Source: Alnus glutinosa
Lineage: Eukaryota; Streptophyta; Magnoliopsida; Fagales; Betulaceae
NCBI RefSeq assembly: GCF_958979055.1
Contig: NC_084891.1
Span: forward strand, 3,848,501-3,912,500
Direction: 5' to 3'
DNA: 64,000 bases
The translations under genes and the position numbers were made by a program. Below, one piece after another: positions 24,801-36,731 of the stretch. Positions within the stretch are counted from its first letter, which is position 1. Each line of letters opens with the position of its first letter. The notes under the pieces were generated by a model, which was not told where the DNA came from, ran no database searches, and worked only from the letters and a program-made list of their open reading frames with translations.

Positions 24801-27800
24801 GTGTTTGGAAAGAAAGAAATCTTAGGTGTTTCGAAGATCAGGAGAATTCTATGGAGGATATTTTAGCTTCGTTCTTTCATACGCTATATCTATGGACAGT
24901 GGCCTTTTTGTCACCTACATCGATTAGCTATTCTGATTTTCTTGTTCGTTTTTCTCTTTCTTTTTTTTGATAAGTAAAAATAATAAGTAAATAAAGGGAG
25001 TGTTAATGGGTTAGGCGCCTATATGGTGACTCGATCCATTCTCCTTTGATTCAAAATCCCACTCTTGGACCATTGAGCCGTTGCACTTCTAGTTAGGTGT
25101 TTCCTTTTGTATACTTTTAGTGTACTAAGGGGTGCCTTACGCTTTCAATAAATCTATTTACTTATCAAAAAAAGTTGTAGCTTATCCTAAACAATTTTTT
25201 TAGAAAGTTCAAGTAAAAATGGACACATAAAGATTGAAAATGAAGCAGATGCATCTAACCAAGCATGTTTAATCAGTGAAAGAATCTAGACAAAGAAGAA
25301 AGATTTTGTTCAACATTTGACACCAATTAATATTGCTTCCTTTAGAAATGAAAAGAAAATAAGAAAAAAAAAAATGATTTTACAATTTTGAATCCTCCTA
25401 GGAAGATTATTGCATTTGATATTTAAGTCAACAACTAGAAATTCAGAAAGTGAGTTTGATTCAACAGTACGGGTTTATAGCTAGAAACTAATTTAACTAA
25501 GATAACAGGCACATGTTGGCGCAGACAACGAGAAGCCTACAAAGCCAAAAGTTCAAAGACCAAAAGAGTTTAGATATATGATCTTTGCGGAGTTTTTGAC
25601 GCATAGTTGTGTCATGGAGTCCTACTTTATGTTTATTTCGTTAAATGCTGCTTTATGCTTTCCCAAGATTTAGTAGTCAAGGGTGTTTTTTATTTTCAAG
25701 AGTTGCTGGGCAAGTGCAGTAGTTGTGCCCTCCGATTTGATGTTGATAAGGAAGTTAATAAGTCCTTATGTGTCATTCTTAGTAAGCTCCCTACTAGTTT
25801 TGTAACACACCCCAGCCAGCAATTTTGGTTTATTTTCTCATGCATATTGTCGTATAGTTAGACATGCTTTGTTTTTTGATAGTTAGACATGCTTTGTGTG
25901 TCAAATATTATGACCTTTGCACCTCCGAGGCTTCAATAGTTAACAAACCTAGCCTTCACGGCCCGGGGGTGCTACAAGTTTGCTATCACACCTTAATTTC
26001 TTTCCTTCTTTAGTTTAGGAGTTCTACATCGATTTGGAAAAGGTGTTCCAACAGCAAATACAGAAACTTTCTAATCTGTGTATTACTCGTAGTCGAATGC
26101 AAAAATTCCCAGCAACAGTTTTCTTTTCTTAGATTTTTAAGTCTCAAATGAAGACTTGATATGCAGCCTCCAGGAAACCAAATCTGGAACTTGTGGGATT
26201 AAGCATATAAAACACTTCACAGTTCCCAAATTCCTAACCTGACTTCGCCAAAACATTCCTAAACCTCTTTCACATCAAGCCAAAATCAAATAATCCTATA
26301 TAGTGCTGGATCTAAAGATCCTGCATCGGAGAAGGAATTGAGCAATCTGTCCTGCATTAGGCATTTAAAGAGAGACAAAAGAAATCAAATTGTCTCCACC
26401 GATTGGATCAGTAATGTAATAGGTTTCCTCAAAAATTAAGGTAGTAGGGGGGAGGAAAGGAGTTAAAAAGCTTAAAAGCTATTAAATTAGCATTTTAAGG
26501 ACAGTCTGAGGAACAATCAACTATAAACTACTAGAAAATTAAGATATCAAATTGCCTCCACCAATTGGATCAGCAATGTAATAGGTTTCCTAAAAAATTA
26601 AGGTAGTGGGTGGGAGGAAAGGAGTTAAAAAGCTTAAAAGCTATTAAATTGGCATTTTAAGGACAGTTTGAGAAACAATCAACTATAAACTACTAGAAAT
26701 ATTCTTGATACTAATGCCAACCATAAATTTAATTTATTTTTTTTTGTAAGTATACAAGAGAGACCCCCACTTGGGGAGCCAACCATAAATAATTGAACCT
26801 ATTTTGTTAAGCAACCTGGTTTCACAACTTGTAATCTGGAGCCTTTTTGTTTAAATTATAATACAATTCTACCTTTAAAAGAGCTTACTCAAAGCTATGT
26901 ATCAAAATTAATTTAGATACAGTTCAATATTTTTACAATGACATGCTATGAATGAAATGCATGCTTCAAATCATCAGCTTATGGCCTAATGACGTTCTAA
27001 TTATTTACCAAGATGTTTCAGAGTATTGATGTTGATTAACAAGTAGGTTTGACAATTTCCATTCTAATCTCATACTTCACCCTCTCTCATATATCTTCTA
27101 TATTTTGAAGTGAACTATCCATTCCATAATGTGTCATCATGAAACCCCTTTAGTCCTTTTTTCATTAATATAGCCAAAGCCATGTTACATATAGAACAAA
27201 ACCTAAAAGGGTCACACAGAGTACCACAAACATCAGTTTTATGTCTATATTGGGTTACCCTTTAACAATAGAGAAATTACAGAACTATCTAACAGGCCAA
27301 CTAACATATATACAGGAATAAGTTCTACTCACCAGAAACACATAAACAGAAATTATTTGTAATGACTTGCATGCAACATAGATGGAACAGACCCACAAAT
27401 ACTAACCTCTAGATCTGAAAACTCAAACCAAGGGCAACAATCTAATATTTCACAAACAAAAACGACTGTGTCACGCAGAAGAAATCCTGCATCCGCTTCC
27501 AACATATCCGAAACCTTCATAAATTGTAAGACGGAATTATTCCATGTCTTTGTACAAATAGAAGACTCCTTCCACACAGTCTTCGCCGGGTTCTTTTGAT
27601 TCACCACAGCCATCCTGTATCTAACCCAAAAGTTTTTATCCGGATCACTACCAACTGACTGATCACTCTCCAAATATATACAAATGGTTTCAAAGGACTC
27701 GTACACACCTGTGTCATGAAAAAGACAGTTTAAAAAAAATTAAAAAGGAAAAAGAAAACAAAACAAAACAACCTTCAATCAAATTACTGCAACTACCTCT

Positions 27801-30281
27801 ATAACAGATATAAAAATAAATAAATAAACAAACTTGAAAGATACGAATAAACCTACCAATCCGAAGCTCGCATCCACCAGCTTGAAAAAATTTGCTAAAG
27901 ATTTTACGAGTCTCCATTATTTCCTTAAAGGACAGGAAGTTCTCCACCTTCCATGTAAATGAACATCTTTTCCCAACTCTGTCTGGCTGTGAACCAGTAT
28001 TATTAGACTCAGTTTCCTGGTCAGAATAGTCCTGCATTATTGATGTCTCTTTTAATATAAGAACCTCCGCAGAGAATACAACTGTGTCCTGAACAAGAAA
28101 CCCAGAATCTTGATCAAATAGACTAGTGAGCGTCACGAATTCACGCCAACCCCAGTCCTTTGCAGCTTTGGAGTAGCGGTTCTGAGATTCCTTCGTGACA
28201 GACTTCTCTTCCATCCTCTGGTTCACAACGGACAACCGGTGACTGACAAAACAACTCCAATCACTGGAAGTATTTCGTGAATCCGTAACTTCAAGAAACA
28301 CAGAAAGATGGCATGGTGGCTGAGACTGCCCTGATACCACCAAGTATATGGGAAATTTTCATCAGTTCTCTTCTAAGCACAACTTAAGCAATTGTCAGTC
28401 CAGCTCAAATAATCTCAAGTGCAAGGACCAGAAAATACATTAAGAGCCACAATGTGTTGTGGCTAAAAACTGCCCTCCTCCGACCAAGCACAGTAGAGCA
28501 AATAAAATAAAACAAACTTAAGTACACTTCCATACACAGAGGCTGAAGCAACTAAGTTCAAACAAATTCAGGTTTAGAGTATGAATGGATTTGCAAAACT
28601 GCGTGGTGGCTTACACTGCAAAGAGCTTCAGGCATAAGGGATATTGCTATGAGACCACCATGCTAAGTAACCATCAGCATTGGCTCGAATAAGCTCAAGG
28701 GAAATGATTGTAGTAAAGATAATAGTGGTCCTGATTACCGCAATTATCCATAGAAGATGGACATGTCACACTGTTTTATAGAGTTACCCATAAAGACTAC
28801 AATTGAATTCACTGAAAACAAAGACTTAGGAATAGTTATAACAAATAAAGTATTAACATGTAAACCAATTAAGTACGAAATAATAGACAAGATGGGATTC
28901 TCCACAGCAATAACCTTGGCATACCTCGTGGATAAACAATGAGACGGCAATCCCTATTCCCAATCTGAAACCTCCTGCTCTTGATGCAAAGCCCCGTAAT
29001 CTTCCGCTTCTTCAAAAGATCCTTCAACCTCGTGAAATTCTCGATCTTCCAAGTAAACTTCCCCAAATGCCCATCCAACTTCCGCGCGCCACTCCCACTC
29101 CTCCCTCCAACCAACCCCCCACTCTTGGAAAAGCTACTAAACTCCTTGATCACATGAAAGGATGTGCTAAACACCGCGGTATCGTCGACCAGAAACCCTG
29201 AATCCGGCCCGATAAAATCCAACATCTTCATATAATCATTCCAACCCAAACTGGTATTGTCCCCGCTCTTATTATCCGCCGCAAACCTCCCATAGGAGTC
29301 CCTATGCATGTGATTCGAGCCCGGCTTTTGATTCAAAACCGACATTCGAAACAAACACCAACAACTCCTATCGGACAACACAACCGTCTTCTCCGTGTCC
29401 TTACTCTCCAAACACATGGACAAATACTCCACCCCATTCACCGAGCTCTGGTACACGCTAATCCTAAGATTGCACTCTCCGGCCGGGAACACCGGGCTCA
29501 TTATCTTCTGCGTCTTAATCATTTCCTTAAACAAACTGAAATTATGCACTTTCCAGGTGAACTTACCGCTCAGGACGTCCGACACCGGGCCGGCGACCAC
29601 CGAGGACGAAACCGTGGATGAGGCCGACGAGGACTGAACCTCATTGTTGTCGCGGGTGAAACTAATGGACTCGTTGAGGATCAGAATATCGGCGGTGATC
29701 AACACGGCGTCGTTGCCGGAGATAAAACCCAATTTGGAATCGAAGACGGTGGAGGAGGGAGTGAAATCGCACCAGCCGTGGGATTTCTTCTTGCTGGAGA
29801 AGCGGTGCCAGGAGTCGCGGTGGATGGTCTTGGAATCGTCGAGAAGGTTGACGATGGCGAGGCGGTAGCTGGCGAAGCAGTCCCATTTGGACGACGATGT
29901 GCCGCGCGGGTCCATGATTTGGAGGTAGACGGAGATGTAGCCGGGCAGAGCCTGAGAGTCACCTTTGGGGTACACGAGGAGGCGGCAATCGTAGCCGCCC
30001 ACCTCGAAGTACTTGCTCCATAGAGCCCTAGCCTTGACTCTGGGAAAATTCTGGACCGTCCACTTGCACACGGCAGAGAACTCGCCGCGCCGCTCCACCG
30101 TCACGCTCTCCTGGGCCCCGCCCCCGCCGTCCCTAGACCCCACCGCAGGGTCCTCCGCCGCCGCCGCCGTCGATGTCGATGAAGCCTTGTCCGACGATGG
30201 CGAGGCGGACGGCTGCGATTGGTCGGATGGGACGGGTGCAGAGGATGAAGATGAGACTGCCTCAGGTGAACTCTGCTTCAT
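18878..30281 (-). CDS. TRAF-like protein with four MATH domains and C-terminal coiled coil
   Basis: Ten coding exons in gene order: 28925-30281, 27857-28330, 27407-27708, 23511-24236, 23152-23430, 22807-22968, 21756-22694, 21445-21660, 19796-20056 and 18878-19222, totalling 1686 codons plus stop. Every junction is GT/AG and keeps frame. Residues 1-60 are a Ser/Ala/Pro-rich low-complexity leader. MATH domains follow at about 67-205, 239-375, 406-545 and 573-705, each with a FTWKV.NF-type opening (KWTVQNF, FTWKVHNF, FTWKIENF, FTWKVENF). Next comes an acidic stretch (DPDELIDSEDSEG) and a long helical region, then a Lys/Glu-rich coiled coil at about 1390-1610, and a short Gly/Pro/Asn-rich tail ending in FNHT. 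The domain order and text match the Arabidopsis At2g25320 type from memory; function there is little known. TRAF/MATH proteins generally act as protein-binding scaffolds, often with ubiquitin ligases. A single-MATH relative pair (MUSE13/MUSE14) controls immune-receptor turnover, but this is a different branch. Confidence 0.92.
24471..25173 (+). mobile_element. 5'-truncated LINE (non-LTR retrotransposon) with 14-bp target-site duplication
   Basis: The copy sits in intron 3 of the TRAF-like gene, in the opposite orientation. It encodes the C-terminus of a LINE reverse-transcriptase ORF, the zf-RVT region: VAFFSWSAAL, then CYLCKRDEETVDHLLLHC and a W-rich tail. The reading frame is broken by about one base near 24535, so it is dead. 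The body ends in TTTACTTATCAAAAAAA. The 14-bp sequence GTTGTAGCTTATCC stands at 24457-24470 and again, exactly, at 25174-25187, which marks both insertion points. A reverse-oriented SINE interrupts its 3'UTR. Confidence 0.9.
24966..25096 (-). mobile_element. tRNA-derived SINE inserted in the LINE 3'UTR
   Basis: On the minus strand the segment contains an A-box-like GGCTCAATGGTC, about 30 bases, then a B-box-like GGATCGAGTCACC. It finishes with TTTTTACTTATCAAAAAAAA. That is the layout of a plant tRNA-type SINE with its RNA polymerase III promoter. It is flanked on both sides by LINE 3' sequence. The exact 5' end and duplication are not clear because of the T-rich junction. Confidence 0.65.
26384..26700. 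repeat. Tandem duplication, about 162-bp unit
   Basis: Two consecutive units, 26384-26545 and 26546-about 26700, share ATCAAATTG.CTCCACC.ATTGG, then GGAAAGGAGTTAAAAAGCTT and end in CAACTATAAACTACTAGAAA. Scattered substitutions separate them. The duplication lies in the 3.2-kb intron 3 of the TRAF-like gene and is non-coding. Confidence 0.9.
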
Positions 30282-31470
30282 TTCTTTCGACTTTCTGTGC
30301 GGGTTTTCTCTCTCTAGCTCTGGGTTGCTCCTTTGATCAATTTTTATTGAGAGAGAGAAAGAGGGATAGTCTGGAGAGAAAGGGGGGTATGGGCTATGTG
30401 GTGAGAGAGGGTAAGAAGATGGAACCTTGGACATGGAGGGCAGCCGGGCAGGGCATTTGCACCCCCAAAATAAACAAACAAACAAAAAAAAAAAACAAAA
30501 CAAAACAAACAAAAAGGAAGGCGCAGCTTTACGTATCTTCCTCAAACTTTTGCATAAATTACATTTCATCCCTCAAATTACTATTTCATTCTCAAAAATA
30601 CCATCAAGCTTTATATAATCAGAGCATTCCCCTTCCAATCTCTAAACTTTAGCCAAATTTTTGTTTTAAAAAAAAATCAACTATCAATTTTTTAAAAACA
30701 TCTTATTTGCTATATTTAGCTAATATGAGGCATTTTTCACCTCAGTGGATTACCTTTAATTAAAGCAGAGGAAAAATACCTAAGTAAAGTTTTGCATTTA
30801 TAAATACACCATGCATTTATCAATGAAAATATACCATAGCTTCTATTTTATAATAAAATGTCATTACAAAGTTAAATCTTAACTTTGGTGGTTAGCGCCT
30901 TCACATTAATTAACTTGTAATTAGCTGTATTTACTACACTTAACACTACTCTCAAGGTAATTTATAGCATAAAAGAATGATCCGAGTCAAAAATAAATAT
31001 CCTTAAATACCACATTTACTGCCATCGATATATACGCAAAGCTTTCAAGAATTATAACTACAAGGTAACACGCCACTAACTATTCTAATCAAACCCGACC
31101 AAAAGAGTTATTTGCTTGGCATCTCATCCTAGCGAAAATGCTCACTCTATTAGTCCGCCAAACATAATCTTCAAGAACATTGGAAATGTCATGAGTTTCA
31201 TCAAGCTATAAGTGTTATCTATGATATTAACCCAGTATAAAATTGGATTTATTGTTAAAGTAAAATAAATGTAATTTTAGGACAATTCACATTTAATGCA
31301 TAAAACATGTTAACTGGAAATTCAATACATAATTTTATAGATTAATCATAACTTTCTTCTCATGGTATATTCAAGATTTTAACCCATTCTCATTAGGATT
31401 GTTACTGTCTTGAGAGAACTGCAGTACAACACCAATACCCTGATGTTGCCACATACTGTCCATCAAAAAT
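30282..31470. other. Upstream region of the TRAF-like gene
   Basis: The first 150 bases carry GA-rich tracts typical of a plant 5'UTR. Beyond about 30470 the sequence turns A-rich and then ordinary AT-rich intergenic. I see no gene. The promoter of the leftward TRAF-like gene must lie here. Confidence 0.5.
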
Positions 31471-32914
31471 TGTAATACTCCAAAATAATAAAAATGAATA
31501 TAACGAATATTCTCTTTAATCATGCTTTATAAAAACCATGCAACATTCGTGATTACTTTTAAAAAGAAGAAAATCCAATGAACGCCTTAAAACAATTTAT
31601 TTTTCAAACCTAAAGAATTCACACTTTCATACATTAACCTAACATTTGATGTCCTTCTGGAATATTCGATGATTACCCTAGCCGAACGTTCAATATCCCA
31701 CTAAAACACGATTGAGGTGTCCTTTCTTTTACAAACGCTCAACATCTCATTGGAACATTTGAGGTGTCGTTTCCCTAAACGTTTGAAAGAATACCCCGAA
31801 CGTTCGATCACGCCTGAAAAGCACTTTAACTTTTCAGCTGTCTCAACCAACCTTATCCCTTCCGTACACCTATAATAGTAGGCCATAACCCTCATCCTTC
31901 ATCCTTCATTCTTACCCTTCAGCAAACCATATGCCTAGTGAGAGAGAGGTTATAGAAAGAAAAAATGCATTGAGTAATTACATTCTCCATAAGGTAACCG
32001 TTGAACCTCAAGTCTGTCTTTCACAATAATTATACATTGACCTTATTGTTTATCAAGCATTTTGTAAGTCCTAACCTGCCTTGTTAAGTTTGCGATTTAT
32101 TATAGATGGGGTAATAGATTTTCCAATAAATTATGAACTTGTCATTGTTTTTCATGTTTCATCACGTTGATGTTTATTATGTTTTTGTCAAGTTATTATG
32201 AGCCTTAGATAAGCTATAATTTGGTATGGATAAAAGTTTACAGTTTTTCATGCATTATGGTACCTATCAAACGTTCAATGTTTTGACCGAACATCTGACC
32301 CTTGTTGGTCAAACGCTCGACCTCGAAACCGAACGTTCGACACTAACCAGAAATGGATTATTAGGGTTTTAATGATAAATTAGAGTACCTAGATTATTAT
32401 TAGGGCTTTTGTGTGCATTGGTTAGAACTCTTGATGTATTATGTTTAAAATTATGGTATGTTTCGCAGTAGCGGTAGTTCAAGCTGTCCAATTTTGTGGA
32501 TCAACAATTAAGGTAAGTAAATGCTTACATAACTGGTTTTACTTTAACGTGCGATATGTTAGAGGACTGGGCATGCTTTATTTTTTAAAATAAGGTCACG
32601 AGTCGACTAATTTTATGATATGTTTAGATTGTTTCAAATAGATAAATGCTTGTATATTATATTCTTAAAGTAAAAATTGACAATATTTGCATCGTATGAC
32701 TATGACATGGTACACTAGTACATGAGGTATAATTGCCATGTGCTTACTATTATACGAGATTGACCCTATGGTCAAAGAAATTTACTTTTATGGTTGGCCT
32801 TATATCCAATGGCTATTTGTGATTGACACACCATGTACAGATGAGATCACCATTATGGTGTTGCTAATAACGTGGGTCACCTGAGGTTTGACTCAGTCAG
32901 GTTGCTAGTATATA

Positions 32915-33099
32915 AGAATAATGATTCAATGCCATATAAATATACAACTTTTCACCACCTTGCCTATGTGGCAAAGTGGTCCCCCACTACTTTTTGAGTT
33001 TTTTTATTTTTTAAAAATAAATTAAAGTGGGGGACCACCTTGCCACATAGACAAGGTGGTGGAAAGTTGTATATTTAGGTGGTAGTGAATCATTACTCA
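32915..33099. mobile_element. MITE with long terminal inverted repeats
   Basis: The left arm reads AGAATAATGATTCA, then AATATACAACTTTTCACCAC and CTATGTGGCAAAGTGGTCCC. The right arm is its inverted copy with a handful of differences, leaving only a short A/T spacer near 33000. The element is foldback-like, about 185 bp and non-coding. The flanks are TA-rich and give no certain duplication. Confidence 0.8.
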
Positions 33100-33261
33100 A
33101 TATATAATAGTACGAGACAATATACAAAGCATTGATATTATACTATGGGTCTTTCGGGACAGCACAAACCCTACCAAGAATGGGTTATATATATAGCATA
33201 CAGATGAAATCGATGATTATATATATATATATAGCATGATTCATCTGCATTAAAACATTAG

Positions 33262-33656
33262 GGGTAATTACCTTTTTCCCCCATGAACTACCAAAAAATG
33301 CGCAATGCCCCCATGAACTACCAACTCGACCGAAATAGAGCATTCAACTACCAAAGACAACCATTTTGCCCCCTTCCGTTAGTCAAAGGGGTTAAAACAA
33401 ACGGTCAACGGGTCATGTGCCGTTTTATATGGGGGCATGTTGGAAGATGATGGTAGTTTATGGGGGGAAAAGAGGAAGATGATGGTAGTTTATAGGGGGA
33501 AAAGAGGAAGAAAATGAGGGTAAAACGGCGTGTGACTGACGGAAGGGGGAAAATGGTTATCTTTGGTAGTTGAATGCTCTATTTTGGTCGAGTTGGTAGT
33601 TCATGGGGGCATCGCGCATTTTTTGGTAATTCATGGGGGGAAAAGGTAATTACCCC
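33262..33656. mobile_element. Mutator-type MITE, GGGGTAATTACC family, copy 1
   Basis: Terminal inverted repeats begin GGGGTAATTACCTTTTTCCC and run for about 100 bp (CATGAACTACC, GACCGAAATAGAGCATTCAA). The exact 9-bp duplication AAAACATTA flanks it at 33253-33261 and 33657-33665, which fits the Mutator superfamily. At 395 bp it has no transposase. Confidence 0.9.
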
Positions 33657-34201
33657 AAAACATTAGTAATTGTTACGGAGAATACGTCACCCTTCTTCAA
33701 AATAAACTTAAATTTGTAGCTAACATATAAACGAAGACAACACATACCATTTTATGAAAATAAAGGTCTAATAAATTGAGTATAATGGACAATCACTTAA
33801 GGCTCACTGTATAAAGCAGCTGTGTAACTATTTACTCACCAACTCGTAGACTTACGTAGTTACTAGTTTTTTATTGTAAAACAATTATGTGTTTTGCAGT
33901 TTAGCAGGTTACTAGGAGGTAGAGTGAGAAATGCGTTGGGATAAAGATGTGAAGTACATGGCTTGTACTGTCAAGTGGGTTTAGTTAGTAGTTATCTGTT
34001 GTTGTGATAGAAATGTCTGTTTCGAGTCTTTGAATACATAATTAATGATACATGTTCTGTTTCAAGATTTATTGTTATAAATATTAGACTATTTGATTCT
34101 GATTTTTGCTATAGTATATTTTGATAATTAGTGTAGCATGGTAAATTCATACAATTACCAGTTAATTGATTTGATGACACTATGAGTAACACTAAAAGTT
34201 A

Positions 34202-34599
34202 TGGGTAATTACCTTTTCCCCCCATCAACTACCAGCCATTGTCAACATGCCCCCATAAACTGACACCTCGACCAAAAGAGAGCATCCAACTACCAACTTT
34301 ACACACTTTGCCCCCTTCCGTCAAGAAATTCCGTTAACTTGGACGGAATATTCCATTTTTGGGCGTTAATTTTGGTTTAAAGACCAAAATGCCCTCCAAC
34401 AGTAATTAATAAAAAAAATATTAAAATTAATATGATTAAAAAAATTGAGGGCATTTATGTCTTTTTACGAATTAAACTGATGGAAGGGGGCAAAGTGTAT
34501 AAAGTTGGTAGTTGGATGCTCTCTTTTGATCGAGGTGTCAGTTCATGGGGGCATGTTGACAATGGCTGGTAGTTGATGGGGGAAAAAGGTAATTACCCC
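34202..34599. mobile_element. Mutator-type MITE, GGGGTAATTACC family, copy 2
   Basis: Same termini as copy 1 (first base mutated: TGGGTAATTACC; right end GGTAATTACCCC). The exact 9-bp duplication TAAAAGTTA is at 34193-34201 and 34600-34608. The centre is a plain AT-rich stretch with AATTAATAAAAAAAATATT. It ends 26 bp before copy 3 begins. Confidence 0.9.
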
Positions 34600-34625
34600 T
34601 AAAAGTTAAGTAAATATAATTATTT

Positions 34626-35273
34626 GGGGTAATTACCTTTTCCCCATGAACAACCAAAAAATGCGCGATGCCCCAATGAACTACCAACTTTACACATTTT
34701 GCCCCCTTCCGTCAGTCAGACTCGTTAACATGGACGGAATATGCCGGTTTTGGACGTTAATTTTGATTAAAAGACGAAAATGCCCTCAATTGATTAAAAA
34801 AAATAATTTCTTAATTTGGTTTAAATTTATTAATAAAAAATATTAAAACTAATATATTGAATAAAAAAAAAAGCAAAAAAAAAGAAAAGAAAAGAAAAGA
34901 AAAGGGGGTGGCGCACGAGCCACCCCGGCCTAAGGGGTGGCCGTGCAGCCTCCCCACAGAAACCTGCGCGGCCACCCCAAAGAAAAACTAGGGTGGCCGC
35001 GTGGCCCCCCAGGTTGCGGGGTGGCTCACAGGCCACCCCCTTCAGTAGCACCCCATTTTCCTTTTTTTTTTTTTTTTTTTTTTTTTAAGCTGAGGACATT
35101 TATGTCATTTTTTAAATTGAGTTAGGGTATTTAAGTATTTTCACAAGTTAGGCTGGCAAAAATGGGCAAAACATGTAACTGTGGTAGTTGAATGCGCTTT
35201 TTTGATCGAGTTGGTAGTTCATGGGGGCATCACGCATTTTTTAGTAGTTCATGGGGGAAAAGGTAATTACCCA
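34626..35273. mobile_element. Mutator-type MITE, GGGGTAATTACC family, copy 3 with GC-rich core
   Basis: The ends match copies 1 and 2, and the exact 9-bp duplication TAATTATTT is at 34617-34625 and 35274-35282. At 648 bp it is longer than its relatives. The extra length is a GC-rich block at about 34902-35042 (GGGGGTGGCGCACGAGCCAC...GGCCACCCC) flanked by A- and T-runs, placed where copy 2 has simple AT sequence. Confidence 0.9.
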
Positions 35274-35628
35274 TAATTATTTAATTTTAGGAGCGTTACA
35301 AAATGGGTGATTCACACAACTAATGATATTCCTCTATAGTGACTACCAATCAAACATGGTTGTGTCAGTCACACTATAAATCATTGGTACCAAAACGACT
35401 TTAAAGATAAATGTTAGACATCCAAACACTTTTTTATAGAATTTGGTTATAACCTGATATGTCACAATCCCATGAGATCTATTATTTTGGAAAGTGTGCC
35501 ACAATCTCATAGGATTGTGACAGATCAGGTTGGAACCAAATTTTGGAAAAAAAGTGTTGGGATGTCTAGCATTTATCGACTCTAAAATGTACTAGACATA
35601 GACTAAAGTAGGGTTGTCAATTTTTGAC

Positions 35629-35965
35629 ACGACCTGCGAATCCGACATTAACACGACATAAAAATATAAGGTTTGAGTTTAAGCTAGTCGGGTTGGGGTC
35701 ATAATTGGGTCAACCCGATTAGAATCGTGTTTGGTGGGTTGACTCGCAAACACGATTGCGACCCGGTTTTAAAAAAATAATAATAATAAATTACAGACCC
35801 GCCAACCCATTAACGACTCGTTTATGGCATTTTTTTTTAATTTTTAATTTACAATCAGGTTGACACGCCAACCCGATTATTAATGGGGTTGTATTCGGGC
35901 CGTACTCCAACCCGACGGGTTGACACGAACCCGACCTGCCAACCCGAATTTCCAAGCCTATACTA
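35629..35965. repeat. Dispersed degenerate repeat with AACCCGAC/GGGTTG words
   Basis: The stretch starts GGGTTGTCAATTTTTGACAC and is rich in CAACCCGA, GGGTTGACACG and GACCCG words. Weaker relatives occur at about 12540-12680, 15672-15820 and 60065-60370. The pattern resembles non-autonomous hAT-like repeats common in plants, but I see no clean inverted termini. Confidence 0.45.
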
Positions 35966-36731
35966 AAGTATATATATACCGTACATGATAGTCCATCGTA
36001 TATTGTCCAATTATTCAAATACAGTTATAATTTTAAATTATGTTCAATCAATAGGATATTAGGCTCATAACACGAATCATTTAAGTAATCAAATAGGCAG
36101 TTGATCTATTGGTGCTTACCAACCATTGGCATAATTCAAAAATATTTGACAATCCATGAAAGTCTGAACGTTTAATTACTTTATGCTCGCAATGCTTAAG
36201 TTTTATTTTCAATTGTTCTTTTTCATGATTGATAACTCTTGGAGATAAAATTTGTTTACCAATCGACAAATATTATCAATTGAGTGTAAATTTCGACCAA
36301 TTCATATGGGACAACTTCTTTTCTTTTCTTTTTTTTTTTTCTTTTTTTTTTTTTAGGCCATATGAGACCACGTTTGTGTGTACTTAATTTGTTGGATTGC
36401 TTTTGAAGGGGCTAAATCTTTTTAGACCCAGAGGTGCATACCAAAGCATCAAATATAGAATCTTTCAAAAGTAATGGGAGGCAATGGCATATGATGGTCC
36501 TCCCTAGTCCCTACGGCCGCCTTTGATGCTTGTAATCCTAGCCTACATGTTAAAAAAAAGTGTACTAATCTAAGTATTAATCTCCATTAATATGATTTTT
36601 GAAAGTATTTTTTTGGTTTTGATTTGATATAAATACGATATTTGTGGGTTCATATTTGAAAAATATTTTGTATTTTAAATTGTTTTTTTTTTTTACAAAA
36701 AAAAAAACAGAAAAATGTTTGGAAAAACTTA

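Larger units (their letters stand above)
31471..35300. mobile_element. Probable solo LTR of a Ty3-type element, broken by MITEs
   Basis: The segment begins TGTAATACTCC and ends GGAGCGTTACA. These termini are inverted with respect to each other and begin TG and end CA, as in Ty3/Tekay-type LTRs. Removing the four MITEs inside leaves about 2.2 kb with no gag or pol. The flanks are AAAAT and AAATG, which is not an exact 5-bp duplication, so the call is tentative. The left half carries repeated CGAACGTTCGA-like words. No internal region or second LTR is seen. Confidence 0.5.

Noticed and set aside
24479..24970. 164-codon ORF as a host gene
   Set aside because: It is the zf-RVT tail of a LINE with a frameshift, bounded by a 14-bp target-site duplication and an A-tail.
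29304..30652. Plus-strand ORFs opposite the TRAF-like first exon
   Set aside because: They are antisense shadows of the Ser/Gly-rich, GC-rich exon 28925-30281.
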